A DNA stretch of 48,283 nt from NCBI GenBank assembly GCA_944324095.1, contig CALUUY010000005.1, forward strand, positions 1 through 48,283. Direction: 5' to 3'. The notes below the pieces were generated by a model. The model made no database searches. It was not told where the DNA came from and was given only the letters and a program-made list of their open reading frames with translations. How positions within the stretch are numbered: the stretch's first letter is position 1; each line of letters begins with the position of its first letter. The stretch comes from an uncultured Elusimicrobiales bacterium (GTDB lineage Bacteria; Elusimicrobiota; Elusimicrobia; Elusimicrobiales; Elusimicrobiaceae). Below, piece after piece: positions 28,766 to 37,060 of this stretch. Both the position numbers and the translations under genes were made by a program.

Positions 28766-29875
28766 ATGAATGTGGAAATAAAAGAAGTAAACGCTAAAAA
28801 TTTAAATGAGTTTATTGATTATCCTTTCCAGCTTTATAAGAATGATCCGTATTGGGTGGGGGAGTTAAAGGCCGATACCCGCAAATTACTCTTGCCCAAT
28901 AATGCCTTTTGGACGCACGCCGAAAACAAAATGTTTTTAGCGTATAAAGACGGCAAAATCGCCGGGCGTATAATGGCGTTGGTAAACCGCGCTCATAACG
29001 AATATCATAAAGAACACATAGGTTTTTTTGGCTTTTTTGATTGTGAAGAAGATACGGATGTTTCCCACGCTTTATTTGAAGCAGCTGAAAACTGGCTGCG
29101 TTCGCGCGGGGTAAATGCAATGCGCGGGCCGGCCAATCCGTCCAGCAACCACGTATATGGGTTATTGGTGGACAGTTTTGATAAAATGCCCGCCATTATG
29201 ATGCCGTACAACCATCCTTATTATGCCGATTTAATCACGGCGGAAGGGTTTAGCAAAGTAAAAGACGTATTGGCTTTCCAACGCAGTAAAAATGAAAAAT
29301 TTTCCGACCGGTTTTTAAAAGTATGTGCCCGCTGCGCGCGGCAAAAAGGCATTACTCTACGCCGCATTGATTTAAAAAATATAGAAAAAGAAGCGCAAAT
29401 TATCCGGGATATTTATAACAAAGCCTGGGCCGATAACTGGGGCTTTGTGCCGATGCGCGAACAGGAAATGGCCGATATGGTGCAAGAATTAAAAATGATC
29501 GTACGCCCGGAAGGCACCTGCGTGCTGGAAGTGGACGGCGTACCAGCCGGGTTTTACATTGCCATACCCAATATGAACCACGTTTTAAAGGAGTTGAAAG
29601 GTTCCCTGGCTAACCCGTGGCGCGTATTAAAGGCGTTGTGGGCGTGGCGGCGGATTAAAGACGCACGGCTTATTATGTTGGGTGTAGCGCCTGAGTATCG
29701 CCACCGCGGGATTGATTTAATTTTAATTAAACACATTATAGACCACGGTGTAGCGGTATGGAACGAGGCGGAACTTTCCTGGGTATTGGAAGACAACCAA
29801 GGCATTATCCGCGGGATATTGGAATGCGGCTGTTGGCAGAGCAAACGCTACCGGCTGTATCAAAAACCGTTATAA
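28766..29875 (+). CDS. YghO-like GNAT-superfamily acyltransferase, candidate bacterial ceramide synthase
   Basis: 369 residues. Wording that matches YghO-type proteins by eye: an N-terminal LYKNDPYWVGELK, then NAFWTHAENKMFLAYKDGKIAGRI, GFFGFFDCEEDTDVSHALFEAAENWLRSRGV, MRGPANPSSNHVYGLL and MMPYNHPYY, and a second GNAT-like half with GVAPEYRHRGIDLILI (acyl-CoA pocket). The ceramide synthase of Caulobacter is of this type (established knowledge, from memory), so near spt it may N-acylate the sphingoid base. Weak GTGGG site. The downstream ceramide reductase and acyl carrier genes are not in the window. Confidence 0.72.
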   Translation: MNVEIKEVNAKNLNEFIDYPFQLYKNDPYWVGELKADTRKLLLPNNAFWTHAENKMFLAYKDGKIAGRIMALVNRAHNEYHKEHIGFFGFFDCEEDTDVSHALFEAAENWLRSRGVNAMRGPANPSSNHVYGLLVDSFDKMPAIMMPYNHPYYADLITAEGFSKVKDVLAFQRSKNEKFSDRFLKVCARCARQKGITLRRIDLKNIEKEAQIIRDIYNKAWADNWGFVPMREQEMADMVQELKMIVRPEGTCVLEVDGVPAGFYIAIPNMNHVLKELKGSLANPWRVLKALWAWRRIKDARLIMLGVAPEYRHRGIDLILIKHIIDHGVAVWNEAELSWVLEDNQGIIRGILECGCWQSKRYRLYQKPL

Positions 29876-29885
29876 ATAGTCATTC

Positions 29886-29917
29886 CACCTCCTGCTTAAA
29901 CAGGGGGTGTTTTTTTG
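29886..29917 (+). terminator. Intrinsic terminator of the YghO-like gene
   Basis: A 9-bp stem CACCTCCTG / CAGGGGGTG (one G-T pair) with loop CTTAAA and a T7 tail. Confidence 0.85.
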
Positions 29918-29980
29918 CATAAAATAGGGCTGTATTTTCTGCTGAAGTTTTTTGTTTTTGTATGTTGTGGTTTAGACATA

Positions 29981-30011
29981 AACACCCCCCGGTTTAATGC
30001 CGGGGGGTGTT
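29981..30011 (-). terminator. Terminator of the pgm-eno-ftsB-lgt operon
   Basis: A perfect 12-bp stem AACACCCCCCGG / CCGGGGGGTGTT with a 7-nt loop, 29 bp past the pseudouridine synthase stop. The minus-strand tail starts TTTATG. Confidence 0.8.
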
Positions 30012-30040
30012 TGTATTAACAAGTTTAAACAGGCCAAAAT

Positions 30041-30955
30041 TTATTTTTTATTTTGGGTGACTTCTTTCCACGCGGTGGTAAAATCAGCCGGAACCGGGGC
30101 TTCAAACTTTAGTTTTTTACCGGTGTACGGGTGGTTAAATTCCACCTGGCGGGAGTGCAACATCAGGCGCGGTGCCGTGGCCCCTTTGTACAGCCAATCC
30201 CCCAACACCGGGTAACCCAGCCAGCTTAAATGCACACGCAGCTGGTTGGTGCGCCCGGTAACCGGGTGCAGTTGCACGCGGGTAAAACCGTTTTTGCGTT
30301 CCAGTACTTTGTATTCGGTAATGGCTTCACGCCCTAAATCGGAGGCTTTTATTTTGCCGCCCGCTACGCGGCCAATGGGTACGTCTATCACGCCTTCATC
30401 GTCTGGAATTTCACCGCAGGCGATGGAATGATAGGTTTTGCGTACCTGGCGTTGGGCAAAAAGTTCCGTCATACAGTTTTGAAAGATAGCATTTTTTGCC
30501 ACCAGCATTACGCCGCTGGTTTCTCTGTCTAAGCGGTGCACCAAGCCCGCACGGGGGGTGGAGTCATCAAACCCTTGGGGCGGATTGGCCAGAATAACGG
30601 AAACCAAGGTCTCCTCAAAGGTAAATACGGCTTCGGGGTTGGTTTCCCAAATAGGGCTTTGCGGGTGTACCAACATACCGGCCGGCTTAATGATGACAAA
30701 GAAGTCCTCGTCATCATAAATCATTAAATCTTTTAAAGAGGTTTGTGTTTTTTGATTAGAGGGCAATTCTATTTCTATCGTTTCTCCGGGGGTAAGCGGC
30801 CAGGAGGGTTTTACTGCTTTTCCGTTAACCGTTACTTTGCCGTCTTTAATCAGGCGTTGAATAAGAGAGCGGGGAAACTTCTCCAGCTCGTCGCACACAA
30901 AAACGTCTAAACGGCGGGAATAGCCGTCAAAAATAATTTTTTTCTTTTCAGCCAT
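30041..30955 (-). CDS. RluA/RluD-family pseudouridine synthase
   Basis: 304 residues. N-terminal S4-like RNA-binding domain (about 14-65, SLIQRLIKDGKVTVNG) and a catalytic domain with GLVHRLDRETSGVMLVAKN, where the Asp is the nucleophile, and KTYHSIACG. Modifies uridines in 23S rRNA (RluD: 1911, 1915, 1917) or a related target; the exact RluA subgroup is not settled. Its start overlaps the end of lgt by 8 bp. It is last in the operon. Confidence 0.9.
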   Translation of the reverse strand: MAEKKKIIFDGYSRRLDVFVCDELEKFPRSLIQRLIKDGKVTVNGKAVKPSWPLTPGETIEIELPSNQKTQTSLKDLMIYDDEDFFVIIKPAGMLVHPQSPIWETNPEAVFTFEETLVSVILANPPQGFDDSTPRAGLVHRLDRETSGVMLVAKNAIFQNCMTELFAQRQVRKTYHSIACGEIPDDEGVIDVPIGRVAGGKIKASDLGREAITEYKVLERKNGFTRVQLHPVTGRTNQLRVHLSWLGYPVLGDWLYKGATAPRLMLHSRQVEFNHPYTGKKLKFEAPVPADFTTAWKEVTQNKK

Positions 30956-31733
30956 TTTTCGGCTCCTTCATAAAAAACCAATATACGTACGCCGCCGCCA
31001 CTACCGTGCAAACGGCTAACGCCTGGGAGGGGGACATCCCCAAAATGTATGCACCGCGGTAATCCCCTCTAAAAAACTCTATCACAAACCGCATCGCGGC
31101 GTAACCAATAACATATTGCAGCAATACACTGCCCGGTTTGTGCTTGCGTTTGGAAGCATAGTGCAGCCAAACAAATAAAAGGATGTTGCCTGCGGCTTCG
31201 TAAAGCTGGGTGGGGTGCAGGTGTATGCCGCGCAGTTCGGGCGGAACCAAGGTATCGGGGTTAGTAAATACCACGCCAAAAGAGGAGCCCGTCGGCCGTC
31301 CGTAACAGCAACCGGCCAAAAAGCAGCCCACCCGCCCTAGTGCGTGCCCTAAGGGTACGCCGGTAATTAAAAAGTCCGCGGTGGGTAAAAGCGGCAGTTT
31401 TTTCTTTTTGATGTACCATATAAGCGAGCCGACTGATACAATCATCCCGCCAAAAAACACAAACCCGTACCGGAAATTTTGCACAATATTGGTTAATTTT
31501 TCGGCCAAGGTGTCTCCCAGCAGCGGCCAAGAAACAATAATATACAGCAGTTTGCTGCCCACCAACGCCCCAACAAAGGCAATAAAAATTAAATTCCAAA
31601 AGGTATCTTTATCTAGTTGGGTTTGCTTTATTTTACGCAACAAATACCAAGCCGCCGCCCCGTAACCCAAGGCTGTCATTAGGCCGTAGCTGGCCATTTC
31701 AAAAGAGCCTATTTTAAAGAGTATGGGGTGCAT
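30948..31733 (-). CDS. lgt: Prolipoprotein diacylglyceryl transferase
   Basis: 261 residues with about seven membrane helices. The Lgt signature is GHALGRVGCFLAGCCYGRPT (residues about 128-147). Other conserved parts are MASYGLMTALGYG, the FVFFGGMIVS segment and the HPTQLYEA loop. It transfers the diacylglyceryl group from phosphatidylglycerol to the lipobox cysteine of prolipoproteins. That makes it the enzyme needed for the exported flavodoxin and the small lipoprotein in this window. Starts 1 nt inside the MBL gene stop (TAATG overlap). Confidence 0.95.
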   Translation of the reverse strand: MHPILFKIGSFEMASYGLMTALGYGAAAWYLLRKIKQTQLDKDTFWNLIFIAFVGALVGSKLLYIIVSWPLLGDTLAEKLTNIVQNFRYGFVFFGGMIVSVGSLIWYIKKKKLPLLPTADFLITGVPLGHALGRVGCFLAGCCYGRPTGSSFGVVFTNPDTLVPPELRGIHLHPTQLYEAAGNILLFVWLHYASKRKHKPGSVLLQYVIGYAAMRFVIEFFRGDYRGAYILGMSPSQALAVCTVVAAAYVYWFFMKEPKNG

Positions 31734-32341
31734 TAGAGTATAGCCTCGTCTTTTATGGCGTTACGCATAAAGGGGTTGTTCAGGCGTTCATAGCTGATAA
31801 ATGAGCTGGATTTGCCCCCATAGCTGTGGCCGGCAAAAATTTGAGTATCGTCCGGCAGTTTGGAAAGGCGCAGCAGGCTTTTGCGCATATCGCGCGGGTT
31901 GGAAGACGGCAAGTCCACCCGTCCGCACGCACCGGGGAATAAGGTGTCCCCCGTAAATACGGCGTTTTCTATTTGTATGCAAACTCCGCCTGCCGTATGC
32001 CCCGGAGTGGGAATAATGTGAACGTTAAACGGGCCAATTTGCAGGTTTTGCTCGCCCGAATAAGTATGCAGATATTCAGGGTCTATGCCGCTTAAGTTGG
32101 CGTCCTGCCCTTCAATATAAGCTTTTAAACCGTGGGCTTTTAGCAACTCTTGCGAAAATTTAACGTGGTCAAAATGCCCGTGCGTAAACAATACGGCTAA
32201 TAAATTTAAGTTTTTGGTCTTAAGCGTATGTTCTATAAAATTTATGTCCCAGGCGGGGTCTATCAGCAGGGCGTCTTGCCCTTCGGTAATCAGATAAGTG
32301 CAGTTATCCATAGGGCCCAGGTTTAAAATATCAATGTGCAT
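31733..32341 (-). CDS. Metallo-beta-lactamase-fold hydrolase (glyoxalase II-like)
   Basis: 202 residues. H54-x-H56-x-D58-H59 (THGHFDH) plus a histidine at PTPGHTAGG and an aspartate at FTGDTLFPG form the two-metal site. A C-terminal AGHSYGGKSS segment completes it. Length and sequence match the short YcbL/GloB-like group that hydrolyses thioesters such as S-lactoylglutathione or bacillithiol adducts. The substrate here cannot be fixed. Coupled to lgt by overlapping stop and start. Confidence 0.85.
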   Translation of the reverse strand: MHIDILNLGPMDNCTYLITEGQDALLIDPAWDINFIEHTLKTKNLNLLAVLFTHGHFDHVKFSQELLKAHGLKAYIEGQDANLSGIDPEYLHTYSGEQNLQIGPFNVHIIPTPGHTAGGVCIQIENAVFTGDTLFPGACGRVDLPSSNPRDMRKSLLRLSKLPDDTQIFAGHSYGGKSSSFISYERLNNPFMRNAIKDEAIL

Positions 32342-32358
32342 AAGGTTGCTCCTTGCGG

Positions 32359-32661
32359 TTATTTGGTTTGAAAACGAAATTCCATCTCGCCCGGTTTTGT
32401 CATGTGGTAACGGGTGCGGGCCAGGTGTTCCAGATATTGGGGGTCTTCTTTTTTTAAAAGGTTTAATTTTTGCGAGAGGCGCTGATACTCTTCATCTAAT
32501 TGAACGGTTTGGCGGTTTAGTTTTTTTAGTTCAGATTTATTATGAAATAAACTTAAAATGCTTCCGCCTAAAAAAGCAAAAATCACTGCCAGGAGCACAA
32601 CGGCCCCCAGCAGCGGTTTTTTGTTTTTTTGGATGAAACGTCTTAATTCATTGGAAATCAT
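32359..32661 (-). CDS. ftsB: Septum formation initiator, FtsB/DivIC family
   Basis: 100 residues: a basic N-terminus, one membrane helix (PLLGAVVLLAVIFAFLGGSIL, about 16-36) and a periplasmic coiled coil (LKKLNRQTVQLDEEYQRLSQKLNLLKKEDP) ending in YLEHLARTRYHMTKPGEMEFRF, the family's tail. Part of the divisome FtsBLQ subcomplex. The ATG overlaps the eno stop (ATGA). The eno-ftsB pairing is common in bacteria and supports the call. Confidence 0.88.
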   Translation of the reverse strand: MISNELRRFIQKNKKPLLGAVVLLAVIFAFLGGSILSLFHNKSELKKLNRQTVQLDEEYQRLSQKLNLLKKEDPQYLEHLARTRYHMTKPGEMEFRFQTK

Positions 32662-33929
32662 TTTTTAAATACGGCGTCTTTGGCATAGACGGCCTGTTCT
32701 CCCAATTCCAACTCAATTTGAAGCAGCCGGTTGTATTTGGCTGTACGCTCCGCACGTGCCGGGGCACCTGTTTTAATGGCCCCTGCATTAACGGCCACCG
32801 CCAAATCTGCAATAAAGCTGTCTTCCGTTTCGCCGGAACGGTGCGATACGATGGTTGTATAACCATTAGCGTGTGCTTTTTGTATCACGTCCACCGTTTC
32901 CGATACGGTACCTATTTGGTTTAGCTTAATTAAAATGGAGTTGGCTGTTTTCTGCTCTATCCCCTTTTGCAGGCGATGCGGGTTGGTAACAAATAAATCA
33001 TCCCCCACCAGGTTAATTTTTTTGCCTAGTTTTTGGGTGATGTAGGCCCAGCCTGCCCAGTCGTCTTCCTGTAAGGGGTCTTCGATGGAAAGGAGCGGAT
33101 ATTTTTTGTACCAATCTGTGTAAATATCCGTCATTTCTTGGGCGGTGTAGGTAGATTTTTCAAAATGATAATGCCCGTCTTTATAAAATTCGCTGGCGGC
33201 ACAATCCACGGCCAGGGCCATTTGCGGGTATCCCGCGTTTTTGGCGGCGGATAAAATGGTTTTAAACACGTCTTCGTGTTTGGTGATTTTGGGGGCAAAC
33301 CCACCTTCGTCCCCCACCGCTATGACCATACCTTGTTCTTTGAGTAAATTTTTTAAACTGTGGTAGGTCTCGCTGGCGGCGCGCAGCGCTAGCGAAAAGG
33401 ACGCAAAGTGCAGCGGCAAAATCATAAATTCCTGTACGTCTAGGCCGGAGTCTGCGTGTTTGCCGCCATTAATGATGTTAAGCATAGGAGCGGGCAGCAG
33501 GTAAGTATCTTGTTTAAGTTCATACACGTTACGCAGATGTTTATACAAAGGCGTGTGGGCGTGGTGGCAGCCGGCACGCAAAACCGCCATAGACACCGCC
33601 AACATAGCGTTGGCGCCCAGGTTGCTTTTGTTTTCGGTGCCGTCTAAAGCAAGCAGGCTGTCATCAATTAAGCGTATGTCATACGGGTTCATACCAGCCA
33701 GTTGTTGGGAAATGCGCTCCACATTGGCTACGGCTTTAAGCACGCCTTTGCCGTTGTAGCGTTCGCCGCCGTCCCTCAGTTCCAGTGCTTCGTGCGAGCC
33801 GGTGGACGCCCCGCTGGGCACACTGGCTGTACCTACGGTACCGTCATCCAGTAGTACATCTGCCGCCACGGTGGGAAAACCGCGGGAATCCAACACTTCT
33901 CTTGCTGTTATTTTTTTAATGCGAGGCAT
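32658..33929 (-). CDS. eno: Enolase
   Basis: Glycolytic 2-phosphoglycerate dehydratase, 423 residues from ATG 33929 (GGAGGGGG in front; an upstream in-frame ATG at 33947 is not used). N-terminal ITAREVLDSRGFPTV (loop), PSGASTGSHEA, Mg ligands in the barrel (VGDEGGFAP, SIEDPLQEDDW, VGDDLFVTN), catalytic lysine in ILIKLNQIGTVSET, and HRSGETEDSFIADLAVA. Length is typical. It lies 27 bp after the phosphohexomutase gene and overlaps ftsB. Confidence 0.96.
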   Translation of the reverse strand: MPRIKKITAREVLDSRGFPTVAADVLLDDGTVGTASVPSGASTGSHEALELRDGGERYNGKGVLKAVANVERISQQLAGMNPYDIRLIDDSLLALDGTENKSNLGANAMLAVSMAVLRAGCHHAHTPLYKHLRNVYELKQDTYLLPAPMLNIINGGKHADSGLDVQEFMILPLHFASFSLALRAASETYHSLKNLLKEQGMVIAVGDEGGFAPKITKHEDVFKTILSAAKNAGYPQMALAVDCAASEFYKDGHYHFEKSTYTAQEMTDIYTDWYKKYPLLSIEDPLQEDDWAGWAYITQKLGKKINLVGDDLFVTNPHRLQKGIEQKTANSILIKLNQIGTVSETVDVIQKAHANGYTTIVSHRSGETEDSFIADLAVAVNAGAIKTGAPARAERTAKYNRLLQIELELGEQAVYAKDAVFKK

Positions 33930-33956
33930 ACCCCCTCCCGCCTGCATATTGCAGGA

Positions 33957-35444
33957 CTATATGATACTGTCTATAATTTTTTTGCCTTCTTTAATAAGCG
34001 CCGCCGGTATTTTTTCGTCCGGGGCTTCGGCGTACATACGGATCAGGCGTTCCGTGCTGGACGGGCGTATAGCCAACCAGCTGCCACCTTTTAAAATAAA
34101 TTTGAATCCGTCCGTAGAGTCAATACGCCAAACGGATGTTTTATTGACCGACAGCGGCGGCTTAATATCCAGCCGTTCCATAATGCGGTTAATTTCGGTT
34201 TCCGTTTTGGGGATACTGACTTTCTGGTCATAGAGCGGTTTGTATTTTTTGTAGAAAGAAGCCCGCAACTGTTTTAGGCTCTTGCCTTCTACCGCCAGCA
34301 TGTCCACAATTAAAAAGCACGCTAACAGGCCGTCTTTATCCGGGATGTGGTTGGCAATGGCTATGCCGCCGGATTCTTCCATCCCCAGTAAATATTGGCC
34401 GGTGGTCATTAACTCGGTAATGTATTTAAAGCCTACGGGGGTTTCTCTTAACATAAGCCCGTGGGCTTTGGCTACTTGGTCTAATAAGTTGGAAGTAATA
34501 ACGCTGCGGCATACGCGCCCTTTGATGTTTTTGTTGCGTACAATGTGCTCCAAAAGCATAGGGATGATTTCATTGGGGGAGACCCAATTCCCATCGCTGT
34601 CTATAATGCCAAATTTATCACAATCCGGGTTGCAGGCAATGCCCAAGTGCATTTTTTTGGAGGTAACCAGCTTTTTTAATTCTTCCAAACTCACCGGCCC
34701 CGCGTTAGGTACTTTGCCGCCGAAGAGGGCATCCGTCCCTTCGTGTATGCCTTCTACGGTAATGCCGTATTTTTCCAACAAATCGCGGAAGTAGTTTTTG
34801 GCCGTTCCAAAAAGTGGATCCACCGCTATTTTAAGTTTGGATTTTTTTAACGCTTTTACGTCCAATAATTTTTCAATATGGGCGATGTAATCTTTGCGTA
34901 AGTCTTTAGTAACGATGACCGCCGCGTTGAGGTAATCAAACTCGGTAGAAGACGCTTTTAAAATTTGGGAAGACGGCGCCGGAATACGCCTTTCAATATC
35001 GCTTACAATTTCGTTATTGGCAATACCGCCGTAATAAGAAATCCATTTTACGCCGTTTACGTAATATTCGCTTTCGCTTCCGGTAATTACAATGGCCCCC
35101 ACTGCACATTCATTTAATACGGCCCATTCGGCCACTGGTGTTGGCAGCGGCAATTCGGCCATTTTTACGGTAATGCCGCTTTGTACCAGCGCGTTAGCCG
35201 CCACGGCTGCAAACTGGCGGGATAGAAAGCGTGTATCGTGCCCCACCAAAACCAACGGTTTTTTGGGTTTTTTGCCGCGTTCTTGGCAGTGTTTTTGGTA
35301 TCCGGTACCTTCAAATCCATAGAAAGGATGTTCCAAAATGTGTTCGGAAATCCCGTAAGCTAAACGTTGTACGGACTGGGCGGTCATCCCGTCCGCGGTA
35401 ACGGTCCGGAAACCGGCCGTGCTGAATTTAATTTCTTGGGTCAT
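33957..35444 (-). CDS. Phosphohexomutase family protein with unusual active-site motifs
   Basis: 495 residues with the four-domain alpha-D-phosphohexomutase plan. Recognisable sites: phosphoserine loop IVITGSESEYYVNGVKW, where the canonical TASHNP is TGSESE; metal loop GIACNPDCDKFGIID, where the canonical DGDADR is NPDCDK; sugar loop GMEESGG; and the phosphate-binding GSWLAIRPSSTERLIRMYAEA, which is normal. The Ser is in place but the neighbouring His/Asn and the first metal Asp are changed, so activity may be altered. It could still act as phosphoglucomutase/phosphomannomutase. First gene of the minus operon; TATAAT lies 9 nt from its ATG and no ribosome site is visible. Confidence 0.82.
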   Translation of the reverse strand: MTQEIKFSTAGFRTVTADGMTAQSVQRLAYGISEHILEHPFYGFEGTGYQKHCQERGKKPKKPLVLVGHDTRFLSRQFAAVAANALVQSGITVKMAELPLPTPVAEWAVLNECAVGAIVITGSESEYYVNGVKWISYYGGIANNEIVSDIERRIPAPSSQILKASSTEFDYLNAAVIVTKDLRKDYIAHIEKLLDVKALKKSKLKIAVDPLFGTAKNYFRDLLEKYGITVEGIHEGTDALFGGKVPNAGPVSLEELKKLVTSKKMHLGIACNPDCDKFGIIDSDGNWVSPNEIIPMLLEHIVRNKNIKGRVCRSVITSNLLDQVAKAHGLMLRETPVGFKYITELMTTGQYLLGMEESGGIAIANHIPDKDGLLACFLIVDMLAVEGKSLKQLRASFYKKYKPLYDQKVSIPKTETEINRIMERLDIKPPLSVNKTSVWRIDSTDGFKFILKGGSWLAIRPSSTERLIRMYAEAPDEKIPAALIKEGKKIIDSII

Positions 35445-35453
35445 CGTGCAGGT

Positions 35454-35459
35454 ATTATA
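35454..35459 (-). promoter_or_regulatory. -10 box of the phosphohexomutase-eno operon
   Basis: TATAAT on the minus strand, 9 nt upstream of the first start codon, with ATGAAA 17 bp further upstream. The 5' leader would be only about two to three nucleotides. Confidence 0.5.
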
Positions 35460-35540
35460 CTAAAATAATGCTTATTTTTCATCCGGGTTAAAAAAATGGG
35501 TTTAAAAACCTTTTCCGGGCGGTTTTATAAGCTTGTAAAA

Positions 35541-35549
35541 TGGTAAAAT
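35541..35549 (+). promoter_or_regulatory. Extended -10 promoter of rlmN
   Basis: TGGTAAAAT, identical in sequence and context to the accB promoter. Transcription would begin near 35556, about 24 nt upstream of the chosen start. Confidence 0.55.
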
Positions 35550-35579
35550 AATATGAAGTCTATATATAGGTGTAAAAGT

Positions 35580-36605
35580 ATGAATTTTGAAGCTGTAAAA
35601 GAATACATTAAACAACAGGGGCTGCCCAATTTCCGCATAGCGCAAGTGCAGGAAGCCGTGTTTAAACGCGGTATTAGCTCTTGGGACGAAGCCACCGCCC
35701 TGCCCGTTTCTATACGGGAAGAGTTAAAACAAAAATATCCCATTTTAAGTTTTACCGTTAGCAAGATGGTGTTTTCCCAAAAAGACAAAGCCGCCAAGGC
35801 CCTGCTTACGCTGCAGGATGGGTTGCAAATAGAAACCGTTTTGTTAAAACCGCAGGATAGTTGGAGCGTGTGCGTATCCAGCCAGGTGGGCTGCCCGCTG
35901 AGGTGTTCTTTTTGCAGCACCGGCAAGATGGGCTTTAAGCGGGATTTAACCCAAGAAGAAATTACCGACCAGGTTTTGATGTGGTACCAATACGTGCGTA
36001 AAGAAAAACTGGCCGAACGTATTTCCAGCGTAGTTTTTATGGGGATGGGGGAACCGCTGCTTAATTATTTAAACGTGATAAAGGCCGCGCGGGATTTATC
36101 CAACCCCGATTATTTAAATATTGGTGCACGGCACATTTCCATTTCTACGGCCGGTATTGCCGATAAACTGCATAAGCTGGCGGTGGATTTGCCGCAGGCC
36201 AATTTGGCGGTTTCTCTGCACAATGCCGACGACGGCGAACGCAGTAAAATGATGCCTGTTAACCGCCGGTTTAATTTAGAAGAATTGCAAAAAGCGGTGG
36301 AAGAATACATCGCTATGACGGGGCGGCAGGTGTTTTTGGAGTATTCGGTATTGGAAAACGTCAACAGCCGCCCGGAGCATATCCGTAAGTTAGCTAAATG
36401 GATTTTTGGTATTAAAGACAATTACTTAATACACGTTAACTTAATAGCCTGCAACTTGGGCCGCGGGGCCAAAACGGATGATAAGGTGGTAAAAGATTTT
36501 GCCGCCGCCGTGAAAGCGATGGGTATTGGTGTTACCATTCGTAAAAGTATGGGCAACGATGTGTTGGCAGCCTGCGGGCAGTTGGCGGCGCGTACGCGTA
36601 AATAA
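35580..36605 (+). CDS. rlmN: Dual-specificity RNA methyltransferase RlmN
   Basis: 341 residues, radical SAM. CPLRCSFC at C105, C109 and C112 binds the 4Fe-4S cluster. SVVFMGMGEPLLNY and VTIRKSMGNDVLAACGQL (with the C-terminal catalytic cysteine) are diagnostic. It adds C2-methyl to A2503 of 23S rRNA and to A37 of some tRNAs. Start 35580 (AGGTG 7 nt upstream) is preferred over ATG 35553, which sits within 4 nt of the -10 box. First gene of the plus operon that ends at 39588. Confidence 0.95.
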   Translation: MNFEAVKEYIKQQGLPNFRIAQVQEAVFKRGISSWDEATALPVSIREELKQKYPILSFTVSKMVFSQKDKAAKALLTLQDGLQIETVLLKPQDSWSVCVSSQVGCPLRCSFCSTGKMGFKRDLTQEEITDQVLMWYQYVRKEKLAERISSVVFMGMGEPLLNYLNVIKAARDLSNPDYLNIGARHISISTAGIADKLHKLAVDLPQANLAVSLHNADDGERSKMMPVNRRFNLEELQKAVEEYIAMTGRQVFLEYSVLENVNSRPEHIRKLAKWIFGIKDNYLIHVNLIACNLGRGAKTDDKVVKDFAAAVKAMGIGVTIRKSMGNDVLAACGQLAARTRK

Positions 36606-36622
36606 TAAAGGAGGATCCTCTT

Positions 36623-37060
36623 ATGAAAAAACTTATTTTTTTATCCGCTTTGCTTGTTTGCTTGGGGGGATGTGCAACGCTAGACCAAGTGAATATGGAT
36701 TGGATTGCCATTGGGCCTGATTTTCCGCCCAATAAATCCGGTAAAGTGGAATTAGTAACCGGCCGCGAGGACATCACCCGCCCGTACGGCAACTTGGGGT
36801 TGTTGCGTATTAAGAACGTAAGCCCGGATAGAGATTCCCTGCGCCGCGGTGTGGAAAGAGGCCGCAAATTTGTGGCTTCTAAAGGGGCGGATGCTATGCT
36901 GCTGGGGCAGTATAACAGTGCTGAGGACGGAGCTTCTGTACCTAAAGTAACGCTGATTATTTATGCCATTAAATACGTGGATGATTTGACCGAAGAGGAC
37001 AAAAAAGCCATTGAAGATTTTGAAGTATTGGGGATTTTAAATGAACGTACTAATAGCTAA
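36623..37060 (+). CDS. Lipoprotein of unknown function
   Basis: 145 residues. Signal peptide with a clean lipobox LGGC (LLVCLGGCATLD, Cys at about 17). The mature part is mixed alpha/beta with charged residues (DRDSLRRGVERGRKFVASKGADAMLLGQY), a pattern seen in small secreted lipoproteins with no named family. AAAGGAGGA site. The end overlaps the comB-queC fusion start by 20 bp, so they are co-translated. Lgt, encoded in the neighbouring operon, should modify it. Confidence 0.7.
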   Translation: MKKLIFLSALLVCLGGCATLDQVNMDWIAIGPDFPPNKSGKVELVTGREDITRPYGNLGLLRIKNVSPDRDSLRRGVERGRKFVASKGADAMLLGQYNSAEDGASVPKVTLIIYAIKYVDDLTEEDKKAIEDFEVLGILNERTNS

